Source: Bacteroidales bacterium
Lineage (GTDB): Bacteria > Bacteroidota > Bacteroidia > Bacteroidales > ML635J-15
Direction of reading: 5' to 3'
DNA: 26,793 nt
NCBI GenBank assembly: GCA_023228725.1
Contig: JALOAQ010000029.1
Location: forward strand, 1-26,793
Below the pieces are notes generated by a model, which had not been told where the DNA came from, searched no databases, and was given only the letters and a program-made list of their open reading frames with translations. Shown here one piece after another: positions 7,432 through 15,205 of the stretch. The first letter of the stretch is position 1. Each line of letters begins with the position of its first letter. The position numbers and the translations under genes were made by a program.

Positions 7432-8839
7432 CATAGCTATTATCTTTTGTTTGTTCAAAATTTTCTTCTTGTTCAATTTCTATTACAGCCTCAGTTTGAG
7501 TAATTTTGGAGTTTTCTTCTATAATTTCTTTTGTATTTTCAACAAATTCAAAACTATTTTTCAAAGATAAATCATTCTCGTTTTGCAGAGCTTTATATTT
7601 TGCAAACTTCACATTATCAGCAAGTTCCAATATTTGTTTTAATTTAAAATAATCTTGTTCAGAAATTAAATCTATATTATCAAAACTTTCTAAAATCTCA
7701 TTTGTAGTCATCTCAATAGCAAAAACACCAAATCTTTTTTCAATATATTCTCTAATAACATCTGTAATTTGAACATGATATTCCTTGATTTCTCCCTTAG
7801 CCCAAATCTTTTCTTTTCGTATAAACTCTAATTTTTTAAGGGCTATCACATGAGCAGGTTCTTCTTGTTTTATTCTTAATAAATTTGGTGCAAGTCCTTT
7901 TTTATAATATTTAAAGAAATAAATTAAAGCTATAACAAGAAGAAGCAAAATAATTACTGCCCACCAATATTTTTGCAAATATTTTTTAAAATAAAACCAA
8001 AATTCAGCAAAATTAAAGGGAGTGTTAAACATGTTTTCTTTAATATCTTTTATTCTATAAAGTGTAAAAAGGGCTTGAGATTTCTTAACTTGCTGAAAAT
8101 CTTGAACAAAAACCGTATCAACACTTCCAGCAACAATATATTTGTTTAAAACACCGCTTTTATCAAATAAATACAAATTTTGGGAAGAAGATTCAGCAAT
8201 TTTCCGTATCTCTTCTTGATCATAAAAGCCTGAATTTTTAGTTAATTCAGATGCAAACATATTTAAGAACTGCTCAAAAACTATAGCTTTTATCTGATTT
8301 AAACTATCAATAGAAACTGATTGTTTTATAGAATCCGGAATATATTGTTCAATTTCATTTTTAAAAGCATCTTTACCAAAAACTACAAAACCAGAATTAT
8401 CAGCATAAACAGTATCAACAGGAATTGTATCAAGAAGCACATAAGGTTTTACAAAAAATTGAGTTTCCGAAGTAAAAATAAAACTACTGTCATTATCTAA
8501 AACAAGCTTTATGCTAATTGCAGGAATAATATTAAGTCCTGTATCAAAACTTGTGATTAGATATTTTTTTTCAATATTTCTAATACTTTCAGAAGCTATA
8601 AACTCAGGTTTATATTCGCCAAGTATTTCAATATTTTTTGAAATAGTATCTTTAAAATTTGGAAAAACCACATCAATAGTTTTATCTACAGATAAATTAA
8701 TAATTAGTTCGTTCGGCACACCTATTATAATAGTATCGTGTTGCAGTTTAATTTCCGGTTCAATTTTTTGTCCAAAAGTTTGGAAATAAAAAATCAAACT
8801 AAAAATTAGAAGTATATTGTATTTTATAATATTTTTCAT
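7424..8839 (-). CDS. BatD/DUF4381-like membrane-anchored protein of the bat operon
   Basis: A 471-residue exported membrane protein. A signal peptide (1-24) precedes a mostly beta periplasmic region (about 25-140), then a helical region. A single transmembrane segment lies at about 293-309 (WWAVIILLLLVIALIYFF). After it comes a cytoplasmic domain with KKLEFIRKEKIWAKGEIKE, ITDVIREYIEKRFGVFAIEMTTNEIL and LADNVKFAKYK, the conserved C-terminal part of DUF4381 and related BatD-like proteins. Its position between the DUF58 gene and batA is the usual place of this hypothetical protein in Bacteroidota bat clusters. The ATG at 8839 is chosen over a TTG at 8854. It starts 18 bp after the DUF58 stop and overlaps batA by 8 bp. 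The tail is rich in Glu. It is distinct from the larger oxygen-tolerance BatD usually found after batC. Confidence 0.75.
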   Translation of the reverse strand: MKNIIKYNILLIFSLIFYFQTFGQKIEPEIKLQHDTIIIGVPNELIINLSVDKTIDVVFPNFKDTISKNIEILGEYKPEFIASESIRNIEKKYLITSFDTGLNIIPAISIKLVLDNDSSFIFTSETQFFVKPYVLLDTIPVDTVYADNSGFVVFGKDAFKNEIEQYIPDSIKQSVSIDSLNQIKAIVFEQFLNMFASELTKNSGFYDQEEIRKIAESSSQNLYLFDKSGVLNKYIVAGSVDTVFVQDFQQVKKSQALFTLYRIKDIKENMFNTPFNFAEFWFYFKKYLQKYWWAVIILLLLVIALIYFFKYYKKGLAPNLLRIKQEEPAHVIALKKLEFIRKEKIWAKGEIKEYHVQITDVIREYIEKRFGVFAIEMTTNEILESFDNIDLISEQDYFKLKQILELADNVKFAKYKALQNENDLSLKNSFEFVENTKEIIEENSKITQTEAVIEIEQEENFEQTKDNSYDE

Positions 8840-8857
8840 TGTATAAAAATTCAAAAA

Positions 8858-9721
8858 TTATCTATTTTTAAACAAATTAATTAATGGTTTAACATAATCT
8901 TGGTCGGTACTAATATCAGCAAAATCTAAATTTGATTTTTTAAACAATTTTGTAATTTCATCATATTGGTTTTGCCAATTTCTTCTGTATTCTTTTCTAA
9001 TTTTTTTCATAGAAGTATCAACCCATTTTTGTTGGCCAGTTTCAGAATCTTTAAAGTAAGCTAAGCCCAAATTAGGCAATTCTTTTTCAAAATTATCATA
9101 AACCCTAAGAGCGGCCAAGTCGTGTTTATTTCCTGCAATTTTAAGAGCATCACTAAAGTCGGGTGAAACAAAATCAGAAATTATAAAAGCTGTACTTCTT
9201 TTCTTAATAGCATTAGTAAAGAATTTCAAAACTTGCGTCAGGTCTGTACCAGTGCTTTCGGGTTCAAAATTTAAAAGTTCAAGAATAATTCTTAATATAT
9301 GTTTTTTGCCTTTTTTAGGTGGAATAAATTTCTCTATTTTATCCGAAAAAAGTATTACTCCAACTTTATCATTATTTTGAATAGCAGAAAAAGCTATTAC
9401 AGCTGCTAATTCGGTGCTAAGTTCTTGTTTAAATTTTTGAGAAGTTCCAAATGCTTTTGAACCACTAACGTCAATCAACAACATTACAGTAAGTTCGCGT
9501 TCTTCTTCAAAAACTTTCACATAAGGGTGATTAAAACGAGCGGTTACGTGCCAGTCGATATCTTTTATAGGGTCGCCGTATTGATATTCTCTAACTTCAG
9601 AAAAAGCCATTCCTTTTCCTTTAAAAGCGGAATGATATTCTCCTGCAAAAATTTGAGAAGAAAGTCCACGAGAGCGGATTTCAATTTTTCTAACTTTTTT
9701 TAATAAATCTTTAGCTTCCAT
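8858..9721 (-). CDS. DUF58-family protein with a vWA-like fold
   Basis: A 287-residue soluble protein of the DUF58 family, almost always encoded next to moxR. Visible family signatures: GKGMAFSEVREYQYGD at about 35-50, IKDIDWHVTARFNHPYVKVFEEER at 52-75 (conserved D-W and A-R), and a vWA-like strand LLIDVSGSKAFG from 81, with D84, S86 and S88 as MIDAS-like residues. The C-terminal part contains STAFIISDFVSPDF and ALRVYDNFEKELP, also typical. It probably works with MoxR as an adaptor or substrate selector at the inner membrane; this is inference from conserved gene neighbourhoods. It is 43 bp downstream of moxR and 18 bp upstream of the BatD-like gene. Confidence 0.92.
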   Translation of the reverse strand: MEAKDLLKKVRKIEIRSRGLSSQIFAGEYHSAFKGKGMAFSEVREYQYGDPIKDIDWHVTARFNHPYVKVFEEERELTVMLLIDVSGSKAFGTSQKFKQELSTELAAVIAFSAIQNNDKVGVILFSDKIEKFIPPKKGKKHILRIILELLNFEPESTGTDLTQVLKFFTNAIKKRSTAFIISDFVSPDFSDALKIAGNKHDLAALRVYDNFEKELPNLGLAYFKDSETGQQKWVDTSMKKIRKEYRRNWQNQYDEITKLFKKSNLDFADISTDQDYVKPLINLFKNR

Positions 9722-9764
9722 AAAATATTCGTTTTAAACATTAAAATTATTTTAAATTAAATTA

Positions 9765-10760
9765 TTATGGAACTTCAACAGAATTTAATATTTCGCTAAT
9801 AATTTCTTCTGAACTAATATTTTCGGCTTCGGCTTCATACGACAAACCTATTCTATGTCTAAGCACATCGTAACAAACTGCACGCACATCTTCGGGTAAA
9901 ACATAACCTCTACGTTTTATAAAAGCAAAAGCTTTAGCTGCTAATGCCAAGTTTATAGAAGCACGTGGTGAGCCACCAAAAGCAATCATTCCAGATAATT
10001 TTGATAAATTATATTTTGCGGGTTCGCGACTTGCAAAAACTATATCAAGAATATATTTTTCAATTTTTTCGTCTAAATACACTTCTCTAACTACAGAACG
10101 AGCTTTTACAATATCTTCGGGTTTTAGCACTTTAGAAGCCTTAGGCATTTCTCCTAATAAATTTTCTCTGATAATAGCTCTTTCTTCTTCAAATTCGGGA
10201 TAAGAAATTTTTAGTTTAAGCATAAATCTATCAACTTGCGCTTCGGGAAGAGGATAAGTGCCTTCTTGTTCAATTGGGTTTTGAGTTGCCATAACCAAAA
10301 AAGGTTTTTCCATTTGATAACTTGTATCGCCAATAGTTACTTGTCTTTCTTGCATAGCTTCTAACAAAGCCGACTGAACTTTTGCTGGGGCACGGTTTAT
10401 TTCGTCAGCTAAAATAAAATTTGCAAAAATAGGACCTTTTTTAACCAAAAACTCTTCTTTTTTCTGACTATAAATCATAGTACCAATTAAGTCGGCAGGC
10501 AATAAATCCGGCGTAAATTGAACTCGGGCAAATTTTGCATCAATTGCATCTGCCAAGGTATTGATTGCCAGAGTTTTTGCCAAACCAGGTACACCTTCTA
10601 ACAAAACATGACCATCAGATAATAAACCAATTAACAAACCTTCAAGTAAATGTTTTTGCCCAACAATTACTTTGTTCATTTCAAGATTGATTATATCAAC
10701 GAAACTACTTTCACGCTGAATTTTCTCGTTTAATTCTTTAATATCAATTTGAGCTTCCAT
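9765..10760 (-). CDS. moxR: MoxR-family AAA+ ATPase
   Basis: A 331-residue AAA+ ATPase of the MoxR class, first gene of the bat operon. Walker A is GVPGLAKT at residues 56-63. Walker B is in NFILADEINRAP (from 114), where the DE pair binds magnesium and activates water. Sensor 1 is in ATQNPIEQEGTYPLPEAQVDRF (from 158), a MoxR hallmark that includes the arginine-finger region. The C-terminal lid contains SPRASINLALAAKAFAFIKRR and DVRAVCYDVLRHRI. MoxR proteins act as chaperone-like ATPases on vWA proteins, which fits the four downstream genes. The ORF can be extended to 10841, but the first 27 residues are unlike the family; MEAQIDIKELNEKI at 10760 is the natural start. Confidence 0.95.
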   Translation of the reverse strand: MEAQIDIKELNEKIQRESSFVDIINLEMNKVIVGQKHLLEGLLIGLLSDGHVLLEGVPGLAKTLAINTLADAIDAKFARVQFTPDLLPADLIGTMIYSQKKEEFLVKKGPIFANFILADEINRAPAKVQSALLEAMQERQVTIGDTSYQMEKPFLVMATQNPIEQEGTYPLPEAQVDRFMLKLKISYPEFEEERAIIRENLLGEMPKASKVLKPEDIVKARSVVREVYLDEKIEKYILDIVFASREPAKYNLSKLSGMIAFGGSPRASINLALAAKAFAFIKRRGYVLPEDVRAVCYDVLRHRIGLSYEAEAENISSEEIISEILNSVEVP

Positions 10761-11000
10761 AGTTAAATTTTTAAATATTATAAAAATACAAAACAAGTTA
10801 CGAAAATATGATATAAAATGATTTTTGTCAAGAGTTTTCACATATTTTTATCTTAGTTTTTTGTTAAAACTGTTAATACGCTGTTAAACATATTTTATCA
10901 CTATTATATTTCCTCCTTTTTACAAAATTTAATTTATACTATAAATAGAGTTTTTAAAAAAAAAGAATAAGTTTCGTTTTTATTTTCAAAATAATAGTTT
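10761..11000. promoter_or_regulatory. Divergent AT-rich intergenic region between moxR and the kinase gene
   Basis: About 240 nt of AT-rich DNA between divergent genes. It holds three copies of TGTTAA at 10862, 10871 and 10882 on the plus strand. On the minus strand a TATTTTTA sequence (10788-10781) could be a weak -7 element for moxR, 20 nt before its ATG. No hairpin terminator or RNA gene was recognised. Confidence 0.3.
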
Positions 11001-11008
11001 TACCTTTG
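11001..11008 (+). promoter_or_regulatory. Putative -7 box placed for leaderless transcription of the kinase gene
   Basis: TACCTTTG matches TAnnTTTG and ends exactly 4 nt before the ATG at 11013. With normal spacing, transcription would begin at or beside the start codon, giving a leaderless mRNA. A clear -33 element is not visible. Confidence 0.45.
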
Positions 11009-11012
11009 GCTA

Positions 11013-11648
11013 ATGGATATTCGATATTTAGTTATAGAAGGAAACATTGGTGCTGGCAAGACTTCATTATGCAAAAAAATTGCAAGTGAACGCAAGGCAA
11101 AATTAATATTGGAGCAATTTGCAGAGAATCCATTTTTACCAAAATTTTATCAAAATCCCGAAAGATTTGCTTTTCCATTAGAATTATCATTTTTAGCTGA
11201 CAGATATAACCAATTAAAAAGAAATATTGAAAACTTTGATTTATTTTCTGATTTAATTATTGCTGATTATTTTTTCATGAAATCTTTAATTTTTTCGGCT
11301 TCAACTTTACAAGAAGACGAATACAAATTATACCGCCAAGTTTTCGATATAATTTACAGCTCTTTACCAAAACCCGATTTATACGTTTATTTACATAAAT
11401 CTGTGGAAAATTTGCAGAAAAACATAAAGCACAGAGCCAGAGATTACGAACAAAATATAAGTTCAGACTATTTAAAAAGCATAGAAAATGGTTATTTTAA
11501 TTTTTTTAAGCAACAAAATGACATGAAAATAATTTTAATTGACACAAATAATATTGACTTTGTAAATAACGAAAAGCACTATAAACAAATGGTTAAAGCC
11601 ATTTTTGAACAAAATTATTTAAAGGGTGTTAATAGAATTGTGTTTTAA
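11013..11648 (+). CDS. Deoxynucleoside kinase (dNK/dGK family)
   Basis: A 211-residue nucleotide salvage kinase that phosphorylates deoxynucleosides with ATP in the cytosol. The P-loop GNIGAGKT is at residues 10-17, directly after the first strand YLVIE, so the protein cannot start later. Other family features are EQFAENPFLPKFY at 34-46 (catalytic Glu region), PLELSFLADRYNQ at 55-67, IADYFFMKS at 83-91, and the lid with Arg residues around KHRARDYEQ at 139-147. Length is normal for bacterial members. Which deoxynucleoside it prefers cannot be read from the sequence. It is monocistronic or the first gene of a plus-strand run, with a -7 box abutting the start. Confidence 0.9.
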   Translation: MDIRYLVIEGNIGAGKTSLCKKIASERKAKLILEQFAENPFLPKFYQNPERFAFPLELSFLADRYNQLKRNIENFDLFSDLIIADYFFMKSLIFSASTLQEDEYKLYRQVFDIIYSSLPKPDLYVYLHKSVENLQKNIKHRARDYEQNISSDYLKSIENGYFNFFKQQNDMKIILIDTNNIDFVNNEKHYKQMVKAIFEQNYLKGVNRIVF

Positions 11649-11694
11649 AATTAAAAAAAAATGATTTTTATGTGCTTATTTATCAAAAACTTAT

Positions 11695-11702
11695 TATTTT
11701 TG
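11695..11702 (+). promoter_or_regulatory. Putative -7 box upstream of the OmpA/TPR lipoprotein gene
   Basis: TATTTTTG matches TAnnTTTG. It leaves a leader of roughly 45 nt before the ATG at 11753, which is AT-rich and has no Shine-Dalgarno sequence. Confidence 0.4.
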
Positions 11703-11752
11703 CATAAATAAATTAAAAAATTTGATGTTAAATAAATAAAAGAGTTTAAATT

Positions 11753-13462
11753 ATGAAAAAGACCTTACTTTTTATTTTCGCCGCCGCTACTATTTTTTCA
11801 TTAAATAGTTGTAATGGTTTGAAAAAAATGATTCAAAATGCTGATGATATTAATTACTCAGTAAATCCTGAAATTCTAGAAATGCATGCAGGCAAAGTTG
11901 CTGTTAATATTAATGGTAACTTCCCTGAAAAGTATTTTAACAAAAAAGTTACTGCCACAATCACTCCAACTATAGTTTGGGAAGGTGGCGAAAAAGCTTT
12001 AACTCCTGTTTATGTTCAAGGTGAGAAAATTCAAGGAAATGCAAAAGTTATCCAATACAAAGCTGGTGGAAGTTTTTCCTACAACGACAGTTTTGATTAC
12101 GAGCCTGCAATGAGAAGATCTCATTTAGAATTGCGTATTTCAGGTAGTAAAGGTAATAAAACTGCGGAATTTGACCCTGAGTTTATTGCTGACGGAATTG
12201 TTGCAACTCCCGAACTTGTAAAAATGCAAGGTGCCAGCTCAGTTGCCAAAGATAAATTTATTAAAGATAATCCTGATGTGAAAATTGCTACTATTAATTA
12301 TGATAAAAATAGAGCAGAACTTAAAAACGCAGAAACAAAAAAAGATGAAGTAAAAGAATTAAAAGATTTTGTAAACGAAGTTAAAGATGATGACCGTAAA
12401 GAATTTGTAAATGTTGAATTACTATCTTATGCTTCTCCTGAAGGTACACTAGAAATTAATACAAAAGTTTCTAACGATAGATCTAAAACTATAGATAGAT
12501 ATGTGAAAAATGAGTTTAAAAAAATCGATGAATTTAAAGACAATGATTTTTTTAAATATTTAGTTACTGAAGAAGACTGGGAAGGTTTTAAAACAACAGT
12601 TCAAGCATCTAATTTAGCAGATAAAGATATGATTTTAAGAGTTGTAAATATGAACTCTGACCCTGTTCAACGTGAAGAAGAAATTCGTAAAATGACTGCT
12701 ACTTTTGAAGAATTAGAAAAACTTGTTCACCCTTTATTACGTCGCTCTGAAGTAAAAGTAAATATTATGCTTATTGGAAACACTGATGAAGAAATTAAAG
12801 AATTATTCAAAACTTCTCCAGAAGAACTTACAGTTGAAGAGTTTTTATATTTAGGTAACTTAGTTACTACAGATCAAGAAAAATTAGATGTTTACACAAA
12901 AGCAAGTGAAGTTTACAATAAGGATTGGAGATGTTTCAATAACTTAGCAGCTGTTCAATACAGAATGAAAGATTATGCAGGAGCAAAAACTAGTATTGAA
13001 AAAGCTAAAGCCATAGATGCTAATGCAACCATTTTCAATAACTTAGCCAATGTTTATCTATCAGAAGGAAATGTTGTTGAAGCTGAAAAAAATTACCAAT
13101 CAGCAACAGGCGTTCCAGAAGCAAGTTTAGGACAAGGTATATTAGCAATTAAAAATGCTCAATACAAAAATGCTGTTGATTTTTACAATTCTAATAATTG
13201 TTTTAATGCAGGTTTAGCAAAACTTCTTAATGGAGATGCAAACGGAGCTATTGAAGCTGCAAGTAATGGTAATGACAAAGAAGAAGCTTTAAACTATTAT
13301 TTAAAAGCAATTGCAGGTGCACGAAAAGGCGACACTGAACTTATGTATAATAACCTAAGAACTGCTTGCACAAAAGATTCTAAACTAAAAGCATTTGCTA
13401 ACGATGACGTTGAGTTTATTAAATATTTTGAAGACGATACTTTCAAATCAATAGTAAAATAG
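11753..13462 (+). CDS. OmpA-like lipoprotein with C-terminal TPR repeats
   Basis: A 569-residue predicted lipoprotein (lipobox LNSC, Cys20). Residues about 35-155 form a beta-rich domain. An OmpA-like domain begins near INYDKNRAEL (181-190) and carries LLSYASPEGTLEINTKVSNDRSKTID; the N-x-x-V-S-x-x-R element resembles the peptidoglycan-binding motif NxxLSxxRA. About 70 residues (roughly 250-325) separate this from the closing strand EVKVNIMLIG, so the domain carries an insertion compared with ordinary OmpA domains. TPR-like helices follow, for example CFNNLAAVQYRMKDYAGAKTSIEKA and IFNNLANVYLSEGNVVEAEKNY. It probably sits at the outer membrane facing the periplasm, linking peptidoglycan to partner proteins. 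Similar OmpA/TPR proteins are widespread in Bacteroidota, but I know no assigned function. A strong terminator follows. Confidence 0.85.
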   Translation: MKKTLLFIFAAATIFSLNSCNGLKKMIQNADDINYSVNPEILEMHAGKVAVNINGNFPEKYFNKKVTATITPTIVWEGGEKALTPVYVQGEKIQGNAKVIQYKAGGSFSYNDSFDYEPAMRRSHLELRISGSKGNKTAEFDPEFIADGIVATPELVKMQGASSVAKDKFIKDNPDVKIATINYDKNRAELKNAETKKDEVKELKDFVNEVKDDDRKEFVNVELLSYASPEGTLEINTKVSNDRSKTIDRYVKNEFKKIDEFKDNDFFKYLVTEEDWEGFKTTVQASNLADKDMILRVVNMNSDPVQREEEIRKMTATFEELEKLVHPLLRRSEVKVNIMLIGNTDEEIKELFKTSPEELTVEEFLYLGNLVTTDQEKLDVYTKASEVYNKDWRCFNNLAAVQYRMKDYAGAKTSIEKAKAIDANATIFNNLANVYLSEGNVVEAEKNYQSATGVPEASLGQGILAIKNAQYKNAVDFYNSNNCFNAGLAKLLNGDANGAIEAASNGNDKEEALNYYLKAIAGARKGDTELMYNNLRTACTKDSKLKAFANDDVEFIKYFEDDTFKSIVK

Positions 13463-13481
13463 TTTATTTTCATAAAACTCT

Positions 13482-13513
13482 AAAAGCTGTCTTTTAAAGG
13501 CAGCTTTTTTTTT
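13482..13513 (+). terminator. Rho-independent terminator after the OmpA/TPR gene
   Basis: Arms AAAGCTGTCTTT and AAAGGCAGCTTT (13483-13494 and 13496-13507) pair with one G-U wobble and are followed by a run of nine T. It lies 20 nt after the stop codon. Confidence 0.9.
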
Positions 13514-13528
13514 ATTAATATTATACTA

Positions 13529-13557
13529 TTGCCTTCAATAAAGATTTTATATCTTTA
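13529..13557 (+). promoter_or_regulatory. Possible promoter of the second small lipoprotein gene
   Basis: TTG (13529-13531) is followed after 18 nt by TATCTTTA (13550-13557), close to the TTTG/TAnnTTTG pattern but with A in place of the final G. It lies 31 nt before the ATG at 13589 and directly after a terminator. Confidence 0.3.
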
Positions 13558-13588
13558 CATTAAAATTTACAAACTTAAATTTATTTTT

Positions 13589-13978
13589 ATGAAACTGAAT
13601 TTATTTATAATTTGCACAATTGCTCTTTCACTTACAGTATTTTCGTGTAAAAATTCAAGCAAAACCAAAAAAACTCCTGAACAAGAAATTGAAATTATTA
13701 CAAATAAAATAATTGCACATACAGAAATTCTTAATAAAGCAAATAAGGACAATAAAATAACAGAACAAGAAGCTATTGAAATATCTAAAATTATCAAGGA
13801 ACTACAAATTACTTACATTGATTTTGATAATAAATTTAAAAACGACCAAAATTTACAAGAAATAATTCAAGAATATTTCAAAAATAATGAAATTGAACTA
13901 GAAAAAATATACGAAAATTACTTTCAAGCCCTTATGAAAGTGTATGATTGTGAGGGAAGTGAGAAAATTAATTTTTAA
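13589..13978 (+). CDS. Small helical lipoprotein, paralogue 2
   Basis: A 129-residue predicted lipoprotein related to those at 2267-2635 and 14101-14478. The signal peptide ends in VFSC with Cys20. The mature part contains DNKITEQEAIEISKII, matching NINEQEAKEVARLM of paralogue 1 and GKITDKEAEKVNASM of paralogue 3. It ends with YENYFQALMKVYDCEGSEKINF-like residues, of which YDCEGSE corresponds to FDCEGSE and FNCEEG in the others. The upstream extension to a TTG at 13529 is rejected because it would put residues before a perfect signal peptide. Function unknown; the family looks like short exported helical hairpins tethered to a membrane. Confidence 0.8.
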   Translation: MKLNLFIICTIALSLTVFSCKNSSKTKKTPEQEIEIITNKIIAHTEILNKANKDNKITEQEAIEISKIIKELQITYIDFDNKFKNDQNLQEIIQEYFKNNEIELEKIYENYFQALMKVYDCEGSEKINF

Positions 13979-14100
13979 TAAATTTCTATTAAAATTATTT
14001 TCTAAAATATATGTAAATTTATATTAAAAAAATTTGGTTTTAATAAAAATTATAATTTACTTTACATAAAATTATTTATTAACTAATTAAATTAAAAATT

Positions 14101-14478
14101 ATGAAAAGAATTGCATTATTGTTAACACTTGTTGCTTTTGTTTTAGGAGTTGTGTCTTGTGGCGGACCAGTTAATGACGCAAAAAAAACTTTGAAACTAA
14201 TGAAGAATTTAACTACAGAAATTAACAAAGCTGCAGAAGATGGAAAAATTACAGATAAAGAAGCAGAAAAAGTTAATGCTTCAATGAAGAAATTCAAAGA
14301 ATATTCTGAAAATATGGAAAAAAAGTATGAGAAAAATGAAGAAGCAGAAAAACAAATAGAAGAATATTATGAAAAGAATAAAAAAGAACTTGATGAGGTA
14401 CAAGAGCAATTCATGGAAGCACTTGGAAAACTTTTCAACTGTGAAGAAGGGCTTGATAAAATTGATTTAGATTGGTAA
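14101..14478 (+). CDS. Small helical lipoprotein, paralogue 3
   Basis: A 125-residue predicted lipoprotein. The lipobox VVSC (Cys20) is followed by GGPVNDAKK, very like GGPKTDAKK in paralogue 1. The mature region is unusually rich in Lys and Glu and predicted almost wholly helical. It contains the shared GKITDKEAEKV segment and ends FMEALGKLFNCEEGLDKI. The gene is 122 nt downstream of paralogue 2 in the same orientation, suggesting tandem duplication, and is followed by a strong terminator. The two probably share regulation, although each may have its own promoter. No named family recognised. Confidence 0.8.
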   Translation: MKRIALLLTLVAFVLGVVSCGGPVNDAKKTLKLMKNLTTEINKAAEDGKITDKEAEKVNASMKKFKEYSENMEKKYEKNEEAEKQIEEYYEKNKKELDEVQEQFMEALGKLFNCEEGLDKIDLDW

Positions 14479-14497
14479 TCTATTAATATAAAAAGAC

Positions 14498-14531
14498 AAA
14501 AAAGTTATTCTAATTAGAGTAACTTTTTTTT
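14498..14531 (+). terminator. Rho-independent terminator after the third small lipoprotein
   Basis: Arms AAAAAAGTTATTCT (14498-14511) and AGAGTAACTTTTTT (14516-14529) pair over 14 positions with one G-U, loop AATT, followed by further T. It could also act weakly in the opposite direction. Confidence 0.9.
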
Positions 14532-14585
14532 ATGCATTAGCATACACAATTAAATATCTAAATAGTATATCTATTAAACCTTAAC

Positions 14586-14624
14586 AAAAAAAAGACCAAA
14601 TAAATTTTTCAACTTACTTGGTCT
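14586..14624 (-). terminator. Rho-independent terminator of the RRM protein gene
   Basis: On the minus strand AGACCAA (14624-14618) pairs with TTGGTCT (14599-14593) across an 18-nt loop and is followed by a run of eight T. It lies about 75 nt past the stop of the RRM gene. The loop is long, so the call is less certain than for the other terminators. Confidence 0.65.
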
Positions 14625-14699
14625 AAATAATTCTCTTACTTGTTATTAAGCTTAAAAAAAGAGCTATAAAATTAGAAAAATAAAACTTAAGAATTTGTT

Positions 14700-15059
14700 T
14701 TATTCTTCTGTATTTTCATTTCTTCTGTTCTCGTGATTTTGATTATAGCCTCCGCGTCTTTGTCCGTTTCCACCACGTTGGGAGTTATAACTTCTTCTTT
14801 CTCTTCCAGAATTCTCTGTTCTTTCATGTGCTTGATTAACAACAATAGTGCGTCCTTCTAATTCTGCACCATTTAATTCTTCAATAGCTTTTTTAGCTGC
14901 AGCTTCGTCTTGCATTTCCACAAAACCATAGCCTTTACTTCTACCTGAAAATTTATCAGTAATAACTCTTGCTGAGCTAACTTCTCCGTACTCTTCGAAG
15001 AAACCTTGTAAATCGCTGTCCTTCACTGAGTAGGGCAAGCTTCCAATAAAAATGTTCAT
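14700..15059 (-). CDS. RRM-type RNA-binding protein with Arg/Gly-rich tail
   Basis: A 119-residue protein with one RNA recognition motif. RNP2 is IFIGSL at residues 3-8 and RNP1 is KGYGFVEM at 42-49, both with the expected aromatic residues for base stacking. The domain ends near ELEGRTIVVNQA at about 78. The tail (about 85-119) is rich in Arg, Gly, Asn and Gln, with RGG-like pieces (QRGGNGQRRGG). Small RRM proteins of this shape are abundant in Bacteroidota, which lack a typical Hfq, and bind RNA broadly; a role in post-transcriptional control or cold response is plausible but not shown here. The gene stands alone between its own promoter (15088-15116) and terminator (14586-14624). Confidence 0.95.
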   Translation of the reverse strand: MNIFIGSLPYSVKDSDLQGFFEEYGEVSSARVITDKFSGRSKGYGFVEMQDEAAAKKAIEELNGAELEGRTIVVNQAHERTENSGRERRSYNSQRGGNGQRRGGYNQNHENRRNENTEE

Positions 15060-15087
15060 TCTAAAATTTTAATTAATAATTCAAAGA

Positions 15088-15116
15088 CAAAGTTAATGCA
15101 ATAATTAACATCACAA
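15088..15116 (-). promoter_or_regulatory. Putative promoter of the RRM protein gene
   Basis: On the minus strand TTG (15116-15114) is followed after 18 nt by TAACTTTG (15095-15088). The -7 box ends 28 nt before the ATG at 15059. Confidence 0.4.
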
Positions 15117-15205
15117 TAAAATAAATTAAAAAATATAAAAAAATAATTGCGACATTTAACTAACTACTATTCAGCGGGTTACACAAATTTAGAAATTATA
15201 AAAAA

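Noticed and set aside
14079..14297. Minus-strand ORF opposite the third small lipoprotein
   Set aside because: It lies antisense to a gene with a clear lipobox, family relatives and terminator; no independent evidence for it.
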